64,000 bases of DNA from Halobellus captivus (GCF_007655485.1 NZ_VJXQ01000006.1:25081-89080), one strand, 5' to 3'. Positions 7,620 through 16,913 are shown, counted from the stretch's first letter. Notes: generated by a model not told the origin, from the letters alone. Numbers and translations are program-made.

Positions 7620-8714
7620 ATGGACGAACGCATCCGCGAGCACGCCGAGACGCTAGTCGACTGGAGCGCGCGCATCGAATCGGGCGACGACGTCGTTCTC
7701 AGCGTCGCCGAAGACGCCCACGACCTCGCCGTCGCCGTCGCCGCGGTGCTCGGCGACCGCGGCGCGAACGTGGTCACGACCTACGCCTCTGAAGAGATTT
7801 CTCGCGCGTACCTCCGCGCGCACGACGGCGACTTCGAGACGCCAGCGCACGAACTCGCCCTCTACGAGAACGCGGATTCCGTGCTCTTTCTCGGCGGCGG
7901 CCGCAACACGTTCGCCGCGGCGGACGTCGACGGCCAGACGCGGCAGGACGCCGCGCGGGCGAGCCAGCCGATCAAGGAGGCGCGGATGGACACCGACTGG
8001 GTGTCGACTGTCCATCCGACGCGATCGCTCGCCCAGCAGGCCGGGATGTCCTATGAGGCGTACCAGGAGTTCGCCTACGAGGCGATTCTCCGCGACTGGG
8101 AGTCGCTCGCCGGGGAGATGTCGCAGTTGAAATCGCTCCTCGACGACGGGAGCGAGGTCCGACTGGTGAGTGCAGAGACGGATCTCACGATGTCGATCGA
8201 GGGCCGAAGCGCGGTCAACTCTGCCGCCTCAGTCGCCTACGACTCCCACAACCTCCCCTCCGGGGAGGTGTTCACCGCGCCGTACGACGCGGAGGGCGAG
8301 GTCGTCTTCGACGTTCCGATGACCATCTCCGGGACACGCGTCCGCGACGTGCGGCTCCGATTCGAGGCGGGCCGCGTCGTCGACTTCAGTGCCGACACCG
8401 GGGCGGAAACCATCGCCGACTTGCTCGACACCGACGAGGGAGCGCGTCGGCTGGGCGAACTCGGAATCGGAATGAACCGCGGAATCGACCGGGTCACGGA
8501 CAACATCCTCTTCGACGAGAAGATGGGCGATACGGTTCACCTCGCGCTCGGACGGGCCTACGACGCGTGTCTTCCGGAGGGAAAAAACGGTAACGATTCC
8601 GCAGTTCACGTCGACCTCATCACCGACGTGAGCGAGGATTCGCGCCTCGAAATCGACGGCGATGTCGTCCAGCGAAACGGACGATTCCGCTGGGAAGACG
8701 GCTTCGAGGCCTAA
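7620..8714 (+). CDS. M29-family aminopeptidase
   Basis: 364 residues from the ATG at 7620. The C-terminal half carries the M29 (thermophilic metalloaminopeptidase) signature: ELGIGMNRGIDRVTDNILFD, EKMGDTVHLALGRAY, then a Gly/Asn loop and VHVDLITDV, together holding the Glu, His and Asp metal ligands. SAASVAYDSHNLPSGEVFTAP matches the family's substrate-binding segment. The enzyme removes N-terminal residues from peptides in the cytosol. Typical family length is about 360-410. Oligopeptidase F lies about 1.2 kb downstream, so two peptide-degrading enzymes are near each other, though with S6e between them. Confidence 0.93.
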   Translation: MDERIREHAETLVDWSARIESGDDVVLSVAEDAHDLAVAVAAVLGDRGANVVTTYASEEISRAYLRAHDGDFETPAHELALYENADSVLFLGGGRNTFAAADVDGQTRQDAARASQPIKEARMDTDWVSTVHPTRSLAQQAGMSYEAYQEFAYEAILRDWESLAGEMSQLKSLLDDGSEVRLVSAETDLTMSIEGRSAVNSAASVAYDSHNLPSGEVFTAPYDAEGEVVFDVPMTISGTRVRDVRLRFEAGRVVDFSADTGAETIADLLDTDEGARRLGELGIGMNRGIDRVTDNILFDEKMGDTVHLALGRAYDACLPEGKNGNDSAVHVDLITDVSEDSRLEIDGDVVQRNGRFRWEDGFEA

Positions 8715-8810
8715 TCCGCTGTCGGACCGAAGGCGAGCGTCGAAACCGACTCCAACGTCCCGTAGTCGCCCCCTCACGGCCGCATCCTGCCGGGAGTCGC
8801 TTTCGACGTA

Positions 8811-8819
8811 CTTTTTATC
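8811..8819 (+). promoter_or_regulatory. TATA box of rps6e
   Basis: CTTTTTATC is centred about 26 bases before the S6e ATG, so the transcript is predicted to be leaderless, common for haloarchaeal ribosomal genes. Confidence 0.6.
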
Positions 8820-8840
8820 GGCGGCCGTCTCCTCCCGTCT

Positions 8841-9362
8841 ATGGCTGAATTCAAGGTCGTCGTCTCCAACGAGACCGGACACACAGAGCAGTTCGAGGTC
8901 GACGGACAGGACGCGAACCGATTCATCGGGCGCGAACTCGGCGACGAGGTCGACGCCGGTGCCGTCGGTCTCGACGGACAGACCCTGGAACTCACCGGCG
9001 GCTCCGACGAGGCCGGACGTCCGATGCGCGCCGACGTCGCCGGATCGAACCTGAAGGAACTCCTCCTCGAGGGCGGCGTGGGCTACGAGCCCTCGCGCGA
9101 CGGCGAGCGAAAGCGGATCACTGTCCGCGGCCGACAGATCTCCGACGCGACCGCGCAGGTCAACGCGTCGCTCGTCGACGGCACGCTCGGCGACGACGAA
9201 GCGGAGGAAGGCGAGGACGCGGCCGACGAAGAGGCTGACGCCGATGCCGCTGCGGACGAAAGCGCCGAGGAGGACGCCGACGACGCCGAAGACGACGTCG
9301 AAGCGGACGCTGAGGATGAGGCGGACGACGCCGAAGCCGACGACGAGGACGACGAAGAGTAA
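8841..9362 (+). CDS. rps6e: 30S ribosomal protein S6e
   Basis: 173 residues. The first ~125 are the S6e fold: [78 protein letters not shown]. The last ~45 residues are an almost pure Asp/Glu/Ala tail, longer than the usual archaeal S6e of about 125-135 residues and an extreme case of halophilic acidification. It is part of the small subunit. A GTG-started haloarchaeal gene follows five bases after its stop and is probably co-transcribed. Confidence 0.97.
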   Translation: MAEFKVVVSNETGHTEQFEVDGQDANRFIGRELGDEVDAGAVGLDGQTLELTGGSDEAGRPMRADVAGSNLKELLLEGGVGYEPSRDGERKRITVRGRQISDATAQVNASLVDGTLGDDEAEEGEDAADEEADADAAADESAEEDADDAEDDVEADAEDEADDAEADDEDDEE

Positions 9363-9367
9363 CCCCC

Positions 9368-9796
9368 GTGTCCGAACGCGTTCCGAGCGATCACGACTCA
9401 GTGCGGAGCCTCCGCGCGTCGCTCGCTCGGAGCGGCGGCACCAGACGACCCTGTCTCCGACTCCCCGACGGTGCCGTCGTCGAGGAGGGCGATTACATCC
9501 GGCTGTTGCTCGGCGGCCTGACGACTCACGCGCGAGTCGTCGCCGACGCGTCCGGGCTTCTTCTACGCGGATCGTACGACAATCGACGACTGGCTCGTGA
9601 ACCGAGAGACGGCGAGAACCGGTTCACCGAGTGGTGTGAGACGCACGACCGCGGTCCGGGTGACGCGGTCGAACTCGACGAACTCGATCCGGGATTCTGC
9701 TACGGCCTCCGGGAACCGGGCGAACGGGTCGTCTACGATGTCCCGCGTCGGCCGAACCAGTCGCTGCACCATATCGCCTCGAACCTCGGTGAATGA
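9368..9796 (+). CDS. Conserved haloarchaeal protein downstream of S6e (DUF7112-like)
   Basis: 142 residues from a GTG five bases after the S6e stop. No known domain can be named with confidence; the resemblance to DUF7112 is from memory. Visible features are LRLPDGAVVEEGDYIRLLLG near 30-50, a beta-rich middle (RVVADASGLLLRGSYDNRR), a Trp/Cys segment (FTEWCETHDRGPGDAVELDE) and a C-terminus ending PNQSLHHIASNLGE. It has no signal or membrane segment. Tight spacing to rps6e suggests an operon and perhaps a translation-related role, which is inference. Confidence 0.75.
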   Translation: MSERVPSDHDSVRSLRASLARSGGTRRPCLRLPDGAVVEEGDYIRLLLGGLTTHARVVADASGLLLRGSYDNRRLAREPRDGENRFTEWCETHDRGPGDAVELDELDPGFCYGLREPGERVVYDVPRRPNQSLHHIASNLGE

Positions 9797-9875
9797 GGAG
9801 CCACCCGGAGCGAGCCCTTGATCGCGATTTCGCCGGGTGAGTAACTCTTACCACGACGCCGAGGCTCTTTCGGGT

Positions 9876-11672
9876 ATGAGCCAGGTTCCCGAGCGAAGCG
9901 AAATCGACACCGAGGACACGTGGGACCTCACGAGCATCTATCCCGACGACGAGGCGTGGGAGGATGCCTACGAGTCGATCAACGGACGGATCGAGGAACT
10001 CCGAGCCTACGAAGGTCGAGTGACCGAGGACCCCGAGACCCTCTTGGAACTGCTGGAACTCCAGGAGGAACTCCTCCGCGAAGTATCGAAGGTCAGCAGC
10101 TACGCGAGCCTTCGAAGTGCGGAAGACACCCGGAACCAGGAGTACCAGGCGATGAGCGCGAAGGCCGAGTCGCTCGCGTCGGCGACGCAGTCGGCGGTGA
10201 GTTTCCTCGAACCCGAACTCCAGCGACTCGACGAGTCGGACGTCGAATCGTTCGTCGAGAGCGAACCGACGCTCGCCGACTACGAGCATTATTTCGACGA
10301 TGTGCTGCGGATGAAGCCGCACACCCGATCGGCGGAGGTCGAGGAGGTCCTCGCCGAACTGGGCGAAGTCGCTGGCGCGTCTTCGGACATCTACGGGATG
10401 CTCTCGAACGCGGATATGACGTTTCCGACCGTCGAACGCCCCGACGGCGAATCGGTAGAGATCTCTCAGGGCAATTTCACGAAGCTACAGAAACACCCCG
10501 ACCGCGAGTTCCGACGGGAGGTCTACGAGCAGTTCTACGACGAGTGGGACGACGTCCGCAACGCCGTCGGGACGTCACTGAAGAACAGCGTCAGAAAGGA
10601 CGTGAAGTACGCCCGTGCCCGCAACTACGAAACCGCTCGGAAGGCGGCGCTCGACGGCCCCAACGTCCCGGTCGAGGTATACGACACGCTGGTCGATACC
10701 GTTCACGACAACCTCGATAGCCTCCATCGACACGCAGAGCTAAAGCGAGACGCCCTCGGTGTCGATGAACTTCGGATGTGGGATCTGTATATGTCGATGA
10801 CTGGCGACGAAGGGCCGGAGATCTCCTACGAGCGGGCGACGGAGTACATCGTCGACGCGGTCGCGCCCCTCGGCGAGGCCTACCAAGACCGTGTCGAAGC
10901 GGGCCTCGACTCCCGCTGGGTCGACGTCTACGAGAACCGCGGCAAGCGCTCGGGCGCGTTCTCCTCGGGCACCTACGACACCCAGCCGTTCATCTTGATG
11001 AACTACCAGGACGACATCACCTCGATGTTCACGCTGGCACACGAACTCGGCCACTCGCTGCACTCCGAACTCGCGAAGGACGCCCAGCCGTGGCAGTACG
11101 CGGACTACACGATCTTCGTCGCCGAGGTCGCCTCGACGGTCAACGAGACGCTCCTGACGCACCACCTCCTCGAAACCATCGAGGACGACGAGCTTCGAAT
11201 GCACGTTCTCGACGAGTACCTTGAGCGCTTCCGGTCGACGCTCTTCCGCCAGACGATGTTCGCCGACTTCGAGCTCCGGATCCACGAGATCGCCGAGGAC
11301 GACGGCGCGCTCACGCCCGATCGGTTCGACGAGACCTACCGCGAGCTCAAGGCGGCGTTCTACGAACCGGCCGCCCTCGACGGCCGGATCGACCGCGAGT
11401 GGATGCGCATCCCGCACTTCTACTACAACTACTACGTCTACCAGTACGCGACCGGCATCTCCGCCGCTGTCGCGATTGTTGAGCGAATCCTCGAAGACGG
11501 CGAGGACGCGGCGTCTGCGTACCGCGAAGCGTTGGCACTGGGCGGGTCGGAGTACCCGATCGACGTGCTCGAAACCGCGGGCGTGGACATGACTTCCTCT
11601 GAGCCGATCGAGTCCGCCATCGCCGTCTACGACGAGTACCTCGATCGGATGGGCGAGCTGCTCGACCAGTAA
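9876..11672 (+). CDS. pepF: Oligoendopeptidase F (M3B)
   Basis: 598 residues from the ATG at 9876 (MSQVPERSEID); an in-frame GTG 39 bases earlier is less likely because the protein begins normally here. The M3 zinc site is LAHELGHSLHSEL with His389 and His393 and Glu390, and a downstream Glu in EVASTVNETLL. The long helical N-terminal half and the length match PepF (about 600). It is cytosolic and cleaves oligopeptides of about 7-17 residues in this family. It stands alone, followed by a 396-base intergenic region. Confidence 0.96.
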   Translation: MSQVPERSEIDTEDTWDLTSIYPDDEAWEDAYESINGRIEELRAYEGRVTEDPETLLELLELQEELLREVSKVSSYASLRSAEDTRNQEYQAMSAKAESLASATQSAVSFLEPELQRLDESDVESFVESEPTLADYEHYFDDVLRMKPHTRSAEVEEVLAELGEVAGASSDIYGMLSNADMTFPTVERPDGESVEISQGNFTKLQKHPDREFRREVYEQFYDEWDDVRNAVGTSLKNSVRKDVKYARARNYETARKAALDGPNVPVEVYDTLVDTVHDNLDSLHRHAELKRDALGVDELRMWDLYMSMTGDEGPEISYERATEYIVDAVAPLGEAYQDRVEAGLDSRWVDVYENRGKRSGAFSSGTYDTQPFILMNYQDDITSMFTLAHELGHSLHSELAKDAQPWQYADYTIFVAEVASTVNETLLTHHLLETIEDDELRMHVLDEYLERFRSTLFRQTMFADFELRIHEIAEDDGALTPDRFDETYRELKAAFYEPAALDGRIDREWMRIPHFYYNYYVYQYATGISAAVAIVERILEDGEDAASAYREALALGGSEYPIDVLETAGVDMTSSEPIESAIAVYDEYLDRMGELLDQ

Positions 11673-11798
11673 CGGCACGGCTCCTCACCCGGGTAGATCG
11701 ACCGATCGCGTACAGATCCTCCACGGTTGCCTGCGGTGCAGTCGCTCTCTGGAACGAATGGGCAAACAGTCGGTACCCGCTTGCGACGGCGCAGCATC

Positions 11799-11880
11799 TT
11801 CGAGCGACGTCCCTGGCGTCTCCGAACGAGGTCTCGTTACCGCCATCGAACGACGTCTCGTCACCGCCGTCGAACGATGC
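11799..11880 (+). repeat. 24-bp tandem repeat array
   Basis: Units begin at 11823 and 11847 with a partial unit at 11871 and a degenerate one at 11799. Consensus pieces are CGAACGACGTCTCGTCACC and GCCGT. The array is intergenic, between pepF and the flavin oxidase gene. A 24-bp period would keep a reading frame, but no convincing gene covers it. Confidence 0.7.
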
Positions 11881-11910
11881 CCTCGCCTGCATCGCCGATC
11901 TCGAAACCCG

Positions 11911-12000
11911 CGCCGATGTACCGAACAACCGCTTTCCGGCGCGGGGTGACTCTCAGATCACGGGGGCACTGGCCGCGTGTTCGTATATAAACTCGCGTCC
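11911..12000 (+). repeat. Intergenic repeat family, copy C
   Basis: Together with the 24-bp array this fills the 396-base gap 11673-12068, which has no supportable gene. It shares a 5' block ending ACAACCGCT and a 3' AT box TATATAAACTCG with copy A at 34598-34699; the 5' block also matches copy B at 59371-59469 in 20 of 23 positions. The AT box at 11983-11992 could be a TATA element for the flavin oxidase gene 80 bases on, which would leave a leader of about 55 nt. Confidence 0.65.
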
Positions 12001-12068
12001 GATCACGGTCACCCCCCGCATCCGTTCGTGATCCCAATCGGTAAGCGACTCGGCTCGTTCGAACCCGT

Positions 12069-13499
12069 ATGGACGCGAACCGGGAGGCGCGGGAAACCGC
12101 GTCGAAGCTTCCATTGGATGTGCTCTCCCAGAACCTCGACGGCACTGTCGTCGCTCCTGCTGAGGCTGTTGTCGCTCCCGGCGACACTGACGTCACTCCC
12201 GACGACGCCTATGCCGAGGCGAGACGAGTCTGGAACGGGATGATAAACGAGTACCCGGTCGCAATCGCGTACTGCGAATCCGTCGGTGACGTTCTCGCGT
12301 CGGTCTCGTTCGCCCGCGAGCGCGACCTCACCGTCGTCGTTCGCAGCGGCGGCCACAGCGTCTCGGGATCTTCGGTCGTCTCCGGCGGTTTCGTCGTCGA
12401 CTGCTCGAAAATGGAGTGGGTCCGCGTCGACCCCGACGAACGAGTCGCCCGCGTCGGACCGGGTGCGACGTGGGGGACGCTCGACCGCGCGACGCAATCG
12501 TTCGGGCTGGCCACGCCCGGCGGTGTCGTCTCCGACACCGGCGTCGCAGGTCTCACGCTCGGTGGCGGCACGGGCTACCTGTCGCCGAAGCACGGGTTCA
12601 CCGCCGACAACCTCTGCGAGGTCGACGTCGTCACCGGCCGCGGCGAGCGCGTGACCGCGAACGCCGACCGCAACGAAGATCTCTTCTGGGCGGCCCGCGG
12701 CGGCGGAACGCCCGGCGTCGTCACCGCGTTCGAGTTCGACCTCCACCCGCTCGATCACGACGTCTGCTACTTCGAGACGTGGCTGCCCGCCGAGGGGGCC
12801 GCCCCCGCGCTCGCGGAGTACCGACGCTACCAACGGGACGCACCTGACGAGTCGTGCGTTTCGCCGTATTTCGCACGCGTTCCAGCCGATTCCTGGTTCC
12901 CCGACGACCGCCGCGGAGAAGGCGCGCTCGTCCTCTCCGGCGTCTACACGGGCGACCCTTCAGAGGGCAGACTCGAATTCGACCAGTTCTGCGACCGCTC
13001 GGATTCCTTCGCCGAGTCCTTCGAGACGATGGCATACACCGAACTCCAGTCGATGATGGACGCGGAATTCCCGGCCGGACGTCGCTACTACTGGAAGTCG
13101 GTGCCGCTGGCCGAACTCGACGACGACGCCATCGGGGCGCTCCGGGGGGCGGCCGAAAACGCGCCATCGGATCTCTCGACGATCGTCGTCTGGCCGATGC
13201 ACGGCGCTGTCGGGCGGTATCCTGACTCGTCGAGTCCGATCGTCGGACGCGACGCCGACGTGGTCGTCAACGTCGAGGCGGCCTGGGACGATCCGACTGC
13301 GACTGCCGAGAACGTGGCGTGGGTCAGAGAGGTCTGTCGGCGGTTTCGGAGTTCGACATCGATCGACGGGACGCTCCCGAACTTCGCGGGGGGAACCGAA
13401 TCCGACGCCGTCGACGTGTACGCGTCGAATGCCGAGCGGCTACGAGCGATCCGCGATCGGCACGACCCCGACGACGTGTTCCTGTACGAGCGGACCTAG
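12069..13499 (+). CDS. FAD-linked oxidase, berberine-bridge type
   Basis: 476 residues. The PP-loop FAD domain shows VVVRSGGHSVSGSSVVSGG near residues 90-108, whose His is the usual covalent flavin attachment site, then ATPGGVVSDTGVAGLTLGGG and GFTADNLCEVDVVTGRGE. The C-terminus is a BBE-like segment ending NAERLRAIRDRHDPDDVF. In bicovalent members a Cys lies in the loop before the GGG motif; here that loop is GGVVSDTG with no Cys, so single covalent linkage is expected. It oxidises an unknown alcohol, sugar or amine with O2. The N-terminal 35 residues hold short VVAP-type repeats. It is probably cytosolic. Confidence 0.92.
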   Translation: MDANREARETASKLPLDVLSQNLDGTVVAPAEAVVAPGDTDVTPDDAYAEARRVWNGMINEYPVAIAYCESVGDVLASVSFARERDLTVVVRSGGHSVSGSSVVSGGFVVDCSKMEWVRVDPDERVARVGPGATWGTLDRATQSFGLATPGGVVSDTGVAGLTLGGGTGYLSPKHGFTADNLCEVDVVTGRGERVTANADRNEDLFWAARGGGTPGVVTAFEFDLHPLDHDVCYFETWLPAEGAAPALAEYRRYQRDAPDESCVSPYFARVPADSWFPDDRRGEGALVLSGVYTGDPSEGRLEFDQFCDRSDSFAESFETMAYTELQSMMDAEFPAGRRYYWKSVPLAELDDDAIGALRGAAENAPSDLSTIVVWPMHGAVGRYPDSSSPIVGRDADVVVNVEAAWDDPTATAENVAWVREVCRRFRSSTSIDGTLPNFAGGTESDAVDVYASNAERLRAIRDRHDPDDVFLYERT

Positions 13500-13591
13500 G
13501 GGCGTGGTCGGGGTGACCGTTCCGTTCGCGTCCCTTCTCGCTCGCTGAGACCAGCCGACACTCTCAATAAAACGCCGCCCAACGTTCGACT

Positions 13592-14674
13592 ATGAACTTC
13601 CAGACGCTGGGCGACTCCGACGTCGAAGTGAGCGAAATCGGATTCGGCGCGTGGGTCGTCGGCACCGACTGGTGGGGCGACCGCACGCGAGAGGACTCGA
13701 TCGAACTCATCCACCACGCGATCGATGAGGGCATCACCTACTTCGATACCGGCGACGTCTACGGTCACGGCGAGAGCGAAGCGCTTCTCGGCGAGGCGCT
13801 TTCGGAGCACAGAGACGAGGTCACCGTCGCGACGAAAGTCGGCTACGACTTCTACAACCACCCGCAGGCGGGACACGGCGAACTCCCCAAGGAGATCACC
13901 GGCGAGTGGGTCCGCTCGGCGACCGAGAAGAGCCTCGACCGACTCGGGATGGAGTACGTCGACGTCCTCCAACTGCACAACGCGAACGTCGACGAGGTCG
14001 ACGAGGGCGTGTTGGAGACGCTGGACGAACTGAAAGAGGAGGGACTCATCCGTGCGACGGGCTGGGCACTTGGACCGTCGATCGGCTGGCTCGCCGAGGG
14101 CGATATGACCATCGAAGAGGAGTTCGACTCCCTGCAACTGGTCTGGAACCTCTTCGAGCAGGAGGTCGGCAACCACTTCCTCGACACCATCGAGGAGACC
14201 GGCTCTTCGACCAGTCTGATCCCGCGCGTTCCCCACTCCTCGGGGCTCCTGAACGAACAGGTGACGCCCGAGACGGGCCACGACCTTGACGACCACCGCG
14301 GCTTCCGCCCCGACGCGTGGTACGAAACGGGCTGGGAGAAGATCGAGACGCTCCGGTTCCTCGAACGGGATGGTGAACGGACAATGGGTCAGGCGGCCAT
14401 CGCGTACCTCCTCAGTCACGACGAGGTCGCGTCCGTGACGCCGACGTTCCACACGAAGGAGGACATCACCGAGTGGGCCGCCGCGTCGGAGGTCCCGAAG
14501 CTCTCCGGGGAGGAGATGGCCCGCGTCGCCGACCTCTACGAGACGAACTTCGAAATCGACTGCGAGGATGGAATGGATGAGCTTCGATCCTCCGTGGGCG
14601 GCGAGGACATCCGCGCGGCCGGAATCGACAAGCGCGCGACCGCGGGGCCGCGAAACTCCGCGTCGTCGGACTGA
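13592..14674 (+). CDS. Aldo/keto reductase
   Basis: 360 residues, NAD(P)H-dependent reductase with a TIM barrel. The catalytic tetrad is visible: Asp and Tyr in FDTGDVYGHGES, Lys in VATKVGYD, His in VLQLHNANVDE. The C-terminal half has the usual QAAIAYLLSHDEVASVTPTF cofactor segment. Sequence ends in a short polar tail (AGPRNSASSD). A TATA-like CAATAAAA lies about 28 bases before the ATG, so the mRNA is probably leaderless. The substrate cannot be told from sequence; upstream is the flavin oxidase on the same strand, which might share a carbonyl substrate, but they appear to have separate promoters. Confidence 0.95.
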   Translation: MNFQTLGDSDVEVSEIGFGAWVVGTDWWGDRTREDSIELIHHAIDEGITYFDTGDVYGHGESEALLGEALSEHRDEVTVATKVGYDFYNHPQAGHGELPKEITGEWVRSATEKSLDRLGMEYVDVLQLHNANVDEVDEGVLETLDELKEEGLIRATGWALGPSIGWLAEGDMTIEEEFDSLQLVWNLFEQEVGNHFLDTIEETGSSTSLIPRVPHSSGLLNEQVTPETGHDLDDHRGFRPDAWYETGWEKIETLRFLERDGERTMGQAAIAYLLSHDEVASVTPTFHTKEDITEWAAASEVPKLSGEEMARVADLYETNFEIDCEDGMDELRSSVGGEDIRAAGIDKRATAGPRNSASSD

Positions 14675-14713
14675 CCGAAACGATTTTTCTACCGGCAGAC
14701 AGATCCCTCCGGG

Positions 14714-15193
14714 ATGACAGTCCTCCATCGACTCGGAACGCGACTCTCCGAGTACGTTTCCGCCGTCGCGCGGAGCCCTCCTCTGTTCGGCCTCGTCGTC
14801 GGCGTCTGGCTCGCCGTGCTGACGATGTTCACCGCGACTAATCCTGTCACGGCGTTTCTGGTCGTGGCTCCGGCGACGATGATCCTCTGGTACGGCGTGC
14901 TGTACGCCGCCGGACGACTCCGTAGGCAGGCGGACGAACCGAATCGTTTCGAGCGGTCTGCAGACGGAGCTGCGTCGCGGACGCTCGGACGCTCGAACGG
15001 GTTATTCGGACTCCGCGGCGACGATGATCCGGTCGACGAACGTCCGATCCAGCGACTCCGGACGCGGTACGCCGAAGGTGATATCGACCACGCGGAGTTC
15101 GAGCGCCGCTTGGAGGCACTTGTCGAAACGGAGGATCTCCTCGACACGGAGTCCGATGAGGTCGCTACACGGCAAATCGAGCGCGAACGATAG
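14714..15193 (+). CDS. SHOCT-domain membrane protein
   Basis: 159 residues. Two hydrophobic segments at about 22-42 (PLFGLVVGVWLAVLTMFTAT) and 45-68 (VTAFLVVAPATMILWYGVLY) are followed by a soluble C-terminus. That end contains a SHOCT motif (PIQRLRTRYAEGDIDHAEFE), a short helical hairpin found at the ends of many small bacterial and archaeal membrane proteins. Function unknown; SHOCT is thought to mediate oligomerisation. The gene lies 39 bases after the aldo/keto reductase, with a T-rich GATTTTTCTACC just before the ATG that could be its own TATA or a terminator of the upstream gene. Confidence 0.85.
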   Translation: MTVLHRLGTRLSEYVSAVARSPPLFGLVVGVWLAVLTMFTATNPVTAFLVVAPATMILWYGVLYAAGRLRRQADEPNRFERSADGAASRTLGRSNGLFGLRGDDDPVDERPIQRLRTRYAEGDIDHAEFERRLEALVETEDLLDTESDEVATRQIERER

Positions 15194-15288
15194 CAACCCC
15201 TTCGTTTCGCTTCGAAACCGACACACTGAGCGGCGTCTGACGCTGCAGTCGCAGACGCGTCAGACAGTATAAAAAAGAGCGTCTGCTT

Positions 15289-16842
15289 CTACGCCAAGAA
15301 GACGTGTCGCGGCCGGTCAGCCAGGACGTCGCGACCCCACTGAACCGTGTCGCGGAACTCCTCGGAGCGGAAGAACTCCATCGCGTTCTCGCGGGCGTCC
15401 CACTGGCTGGAAATGAACATATCGTTCTCGTCTTCGACGTTCATCATCAGATCGGTATCCTGGTGGCCCTCCATCTCGTCGAGGATTCCCCCGACAGTGC
15501 CGAACGTGTCGACGAAATCGCCGTGGTGTTCGGGCTTGACCGTGTAGAACATCCCCATCGTCCCGAACCCGGACGACTCGCCCGCGCGGGAGACGATGCC
15601 GGGGAGTTCCGAGAGGAATCCGGCTGCGGTCTCCGCGGCCGACTGCGTCTCCCAGATACTCACGACGGCCGCGCGACCGCGCTCGTGCGCCTCGTAGACG
15701 GCGGTCTTTACGTGCGTGCCGTAGTGATCGAAGTTCGCGCGGAGCCCGTCTACCTCCTCGAACAGCTCGTCGGTATCGGCTTCCGAGTAGAGGACCGTCG
15801 CGTACACGTCCTCGCCGTGGGGCTGTCCGGCGTAGATGTTCAGGTCGGCGAGTTCCTCGCGGATGTCGTCCACGCCGCCGGATTCGTCGGAATGTCCGTC
15901 GTCCTCGGAGCCGTGCGGCGAATCGCCGTGTGCGCTTCCACCGCCGTGACCTCCGTGCGCACCCCCGTGGTCGCTCGACCCACCGTGCGCCGCGTCGCCG
16001 TGCGCGTGACCGTGGGCCTCCCCGTGAGCGTCGCCGTGCGACTGTCCGCCACCGTGCTCGCTCGTCGGCACCACGTCGCCGGAGAGATACGCGCCGAGGT
16101 CCGTCGGCGGGAAGCGCCGACCGACGTAGAACTGACCGAATTCGCCGTACTTCGAGGAGACTTCGTCGAAACGCATCTCGTAGACGATATCTTTGATGTG
16201 GGTCGGATCGTCCGAGAACAGCGTCACCCCCCACTCGTAGTCGTCGAAACCGACCGAGGAAGCGATGACCTGTTTGATCTTCCCGGCGTACTTCTTGCCC
16301 GTTTCGGCGTGAGTGGCCATCAGGTCCGCACGCTCCTCGAAGGAGAGGTCGTACCAGTTGTGCTCCTCGCCGCGCCGCTTCGACATCGGGTAGAACGAGA
16401 CGTACTCGTTCTCGGGCATCTCCGGGTTCTTTTTGCCCTCCATATAGCGACGCAGGCCCTCATCGGCCGACTCGGGGTCCTCGAAGTAGTCGGGACTCGT
16501 GTAACCCGATATCTCGGTTACGGAGACGTAGGAGGTCGGTTGATCGGTGAAGCCTGCGAGCGCGGTTCGCTCGAACTGTCGCTCGGCGCGCGAGAGATCG
16601 TCGAGCGTCGGTCGGAAGTGGATGACGAGCAGATCGGCTTTGTGGCCGATCACTGAGAAGACGGCGGATCCGCCCTCGTCGGCCTCATCGGCGACGTCCT
16701 CGTGACGCTGGAGATACTCGGTCCCTTCCCGGACCGCGCGTTCGCGTTCGCGCTCGGGCGCGTCGCGCCACGCGTCCCAGTCGACGGTCCGGAAGTCGTG
16801 CAGCACGAACCAGCCCTCGTCGGTTGGTGGGGCCTCTGGCAT
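15289..16842 (-). CDS. pitA: PitA: chlorite-dismutase-like heme protein fused to ABM domain
   Basis: 517 residues in three parts. Residues about 1-255 are a chlorite-dismutase / coproheme-decarboxylase (HemQ) fold: WFVLHDFRTVDWDAW, SYVSVTEISGYTSP, FYPMSKRRG and MATHAETGKKYAGKIKQVI (proximal His), then SSVGFDDYEWGVTLFSDDP. Residues about 260-320 are a His/Gly/Asp-rich linker (HGDAHGEAHGHAHGD). The rest is a monooxygenase-like ABM/Dabb domain pair. This is the architecture described as PitA in Haloferax volcanii. Likely roles are heme maturation (coproheme to heme) or heme handling; the His linker could bind metal. It is divergent from the HalOD1 gene. Confidence 0.92.
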   Translation of the reverse strand: MPEAPPTDEGWFVLHDFRTVDWDAWRDAPERERERAVREGTEYLQRHEDVADEADEGGSAVFSVIGHKADLLVIHFRPTLDDLSRAERQFERTALAGFTDQPTSYVSVTEISGYTSPDYFEDPESADEGLRRYMEGKKNPEMPENEYVSFYPMSKRRGEEHNWYDLSFEERADLMATHAETGKKYAGKIKQVIASSVGFDDYEWGVTLFSDDPTHIKDIVYEMRFDEVSSKYGEFGQFYVGRRFPPTDLGAYLSGDVVPTSEHGGGQSHGDAHGEAHGHAHGDAAHGGSSDHGGAHGGHGGGSAHGDSPHGSEDDGHSDESGGVDDIREELADLNIYAGQPHGEDVYATVLYSEADTDELFEEVDGLRANFDHYGTHVKTAVYEAHERGRAAVVSIWETQSAAETAAGFLSELPGIVSRAGESSGFGTMGMFYTVKPEHHGDFVDTFGTVGGILDEMEGHQDTDLMMNVEDENDMFISSQWDARENAMEFFRSEEFRDTVQWGRDVLADRPRHVFLA

Positions 16843-16913
16843 ACGTTCGCGTTAGGACGCCACCCGTATGGACGTTGCGAGTCCGTTTGCGGCTCGGCGA
16901 CGGATTCGAAGTG

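Noticed and set aside
9837..9875. Alternative GTG start for oligopeptidase F
   Set aside because: The extra 13 residues are not seen in the family and the ATG at 9876 gives the normal length.
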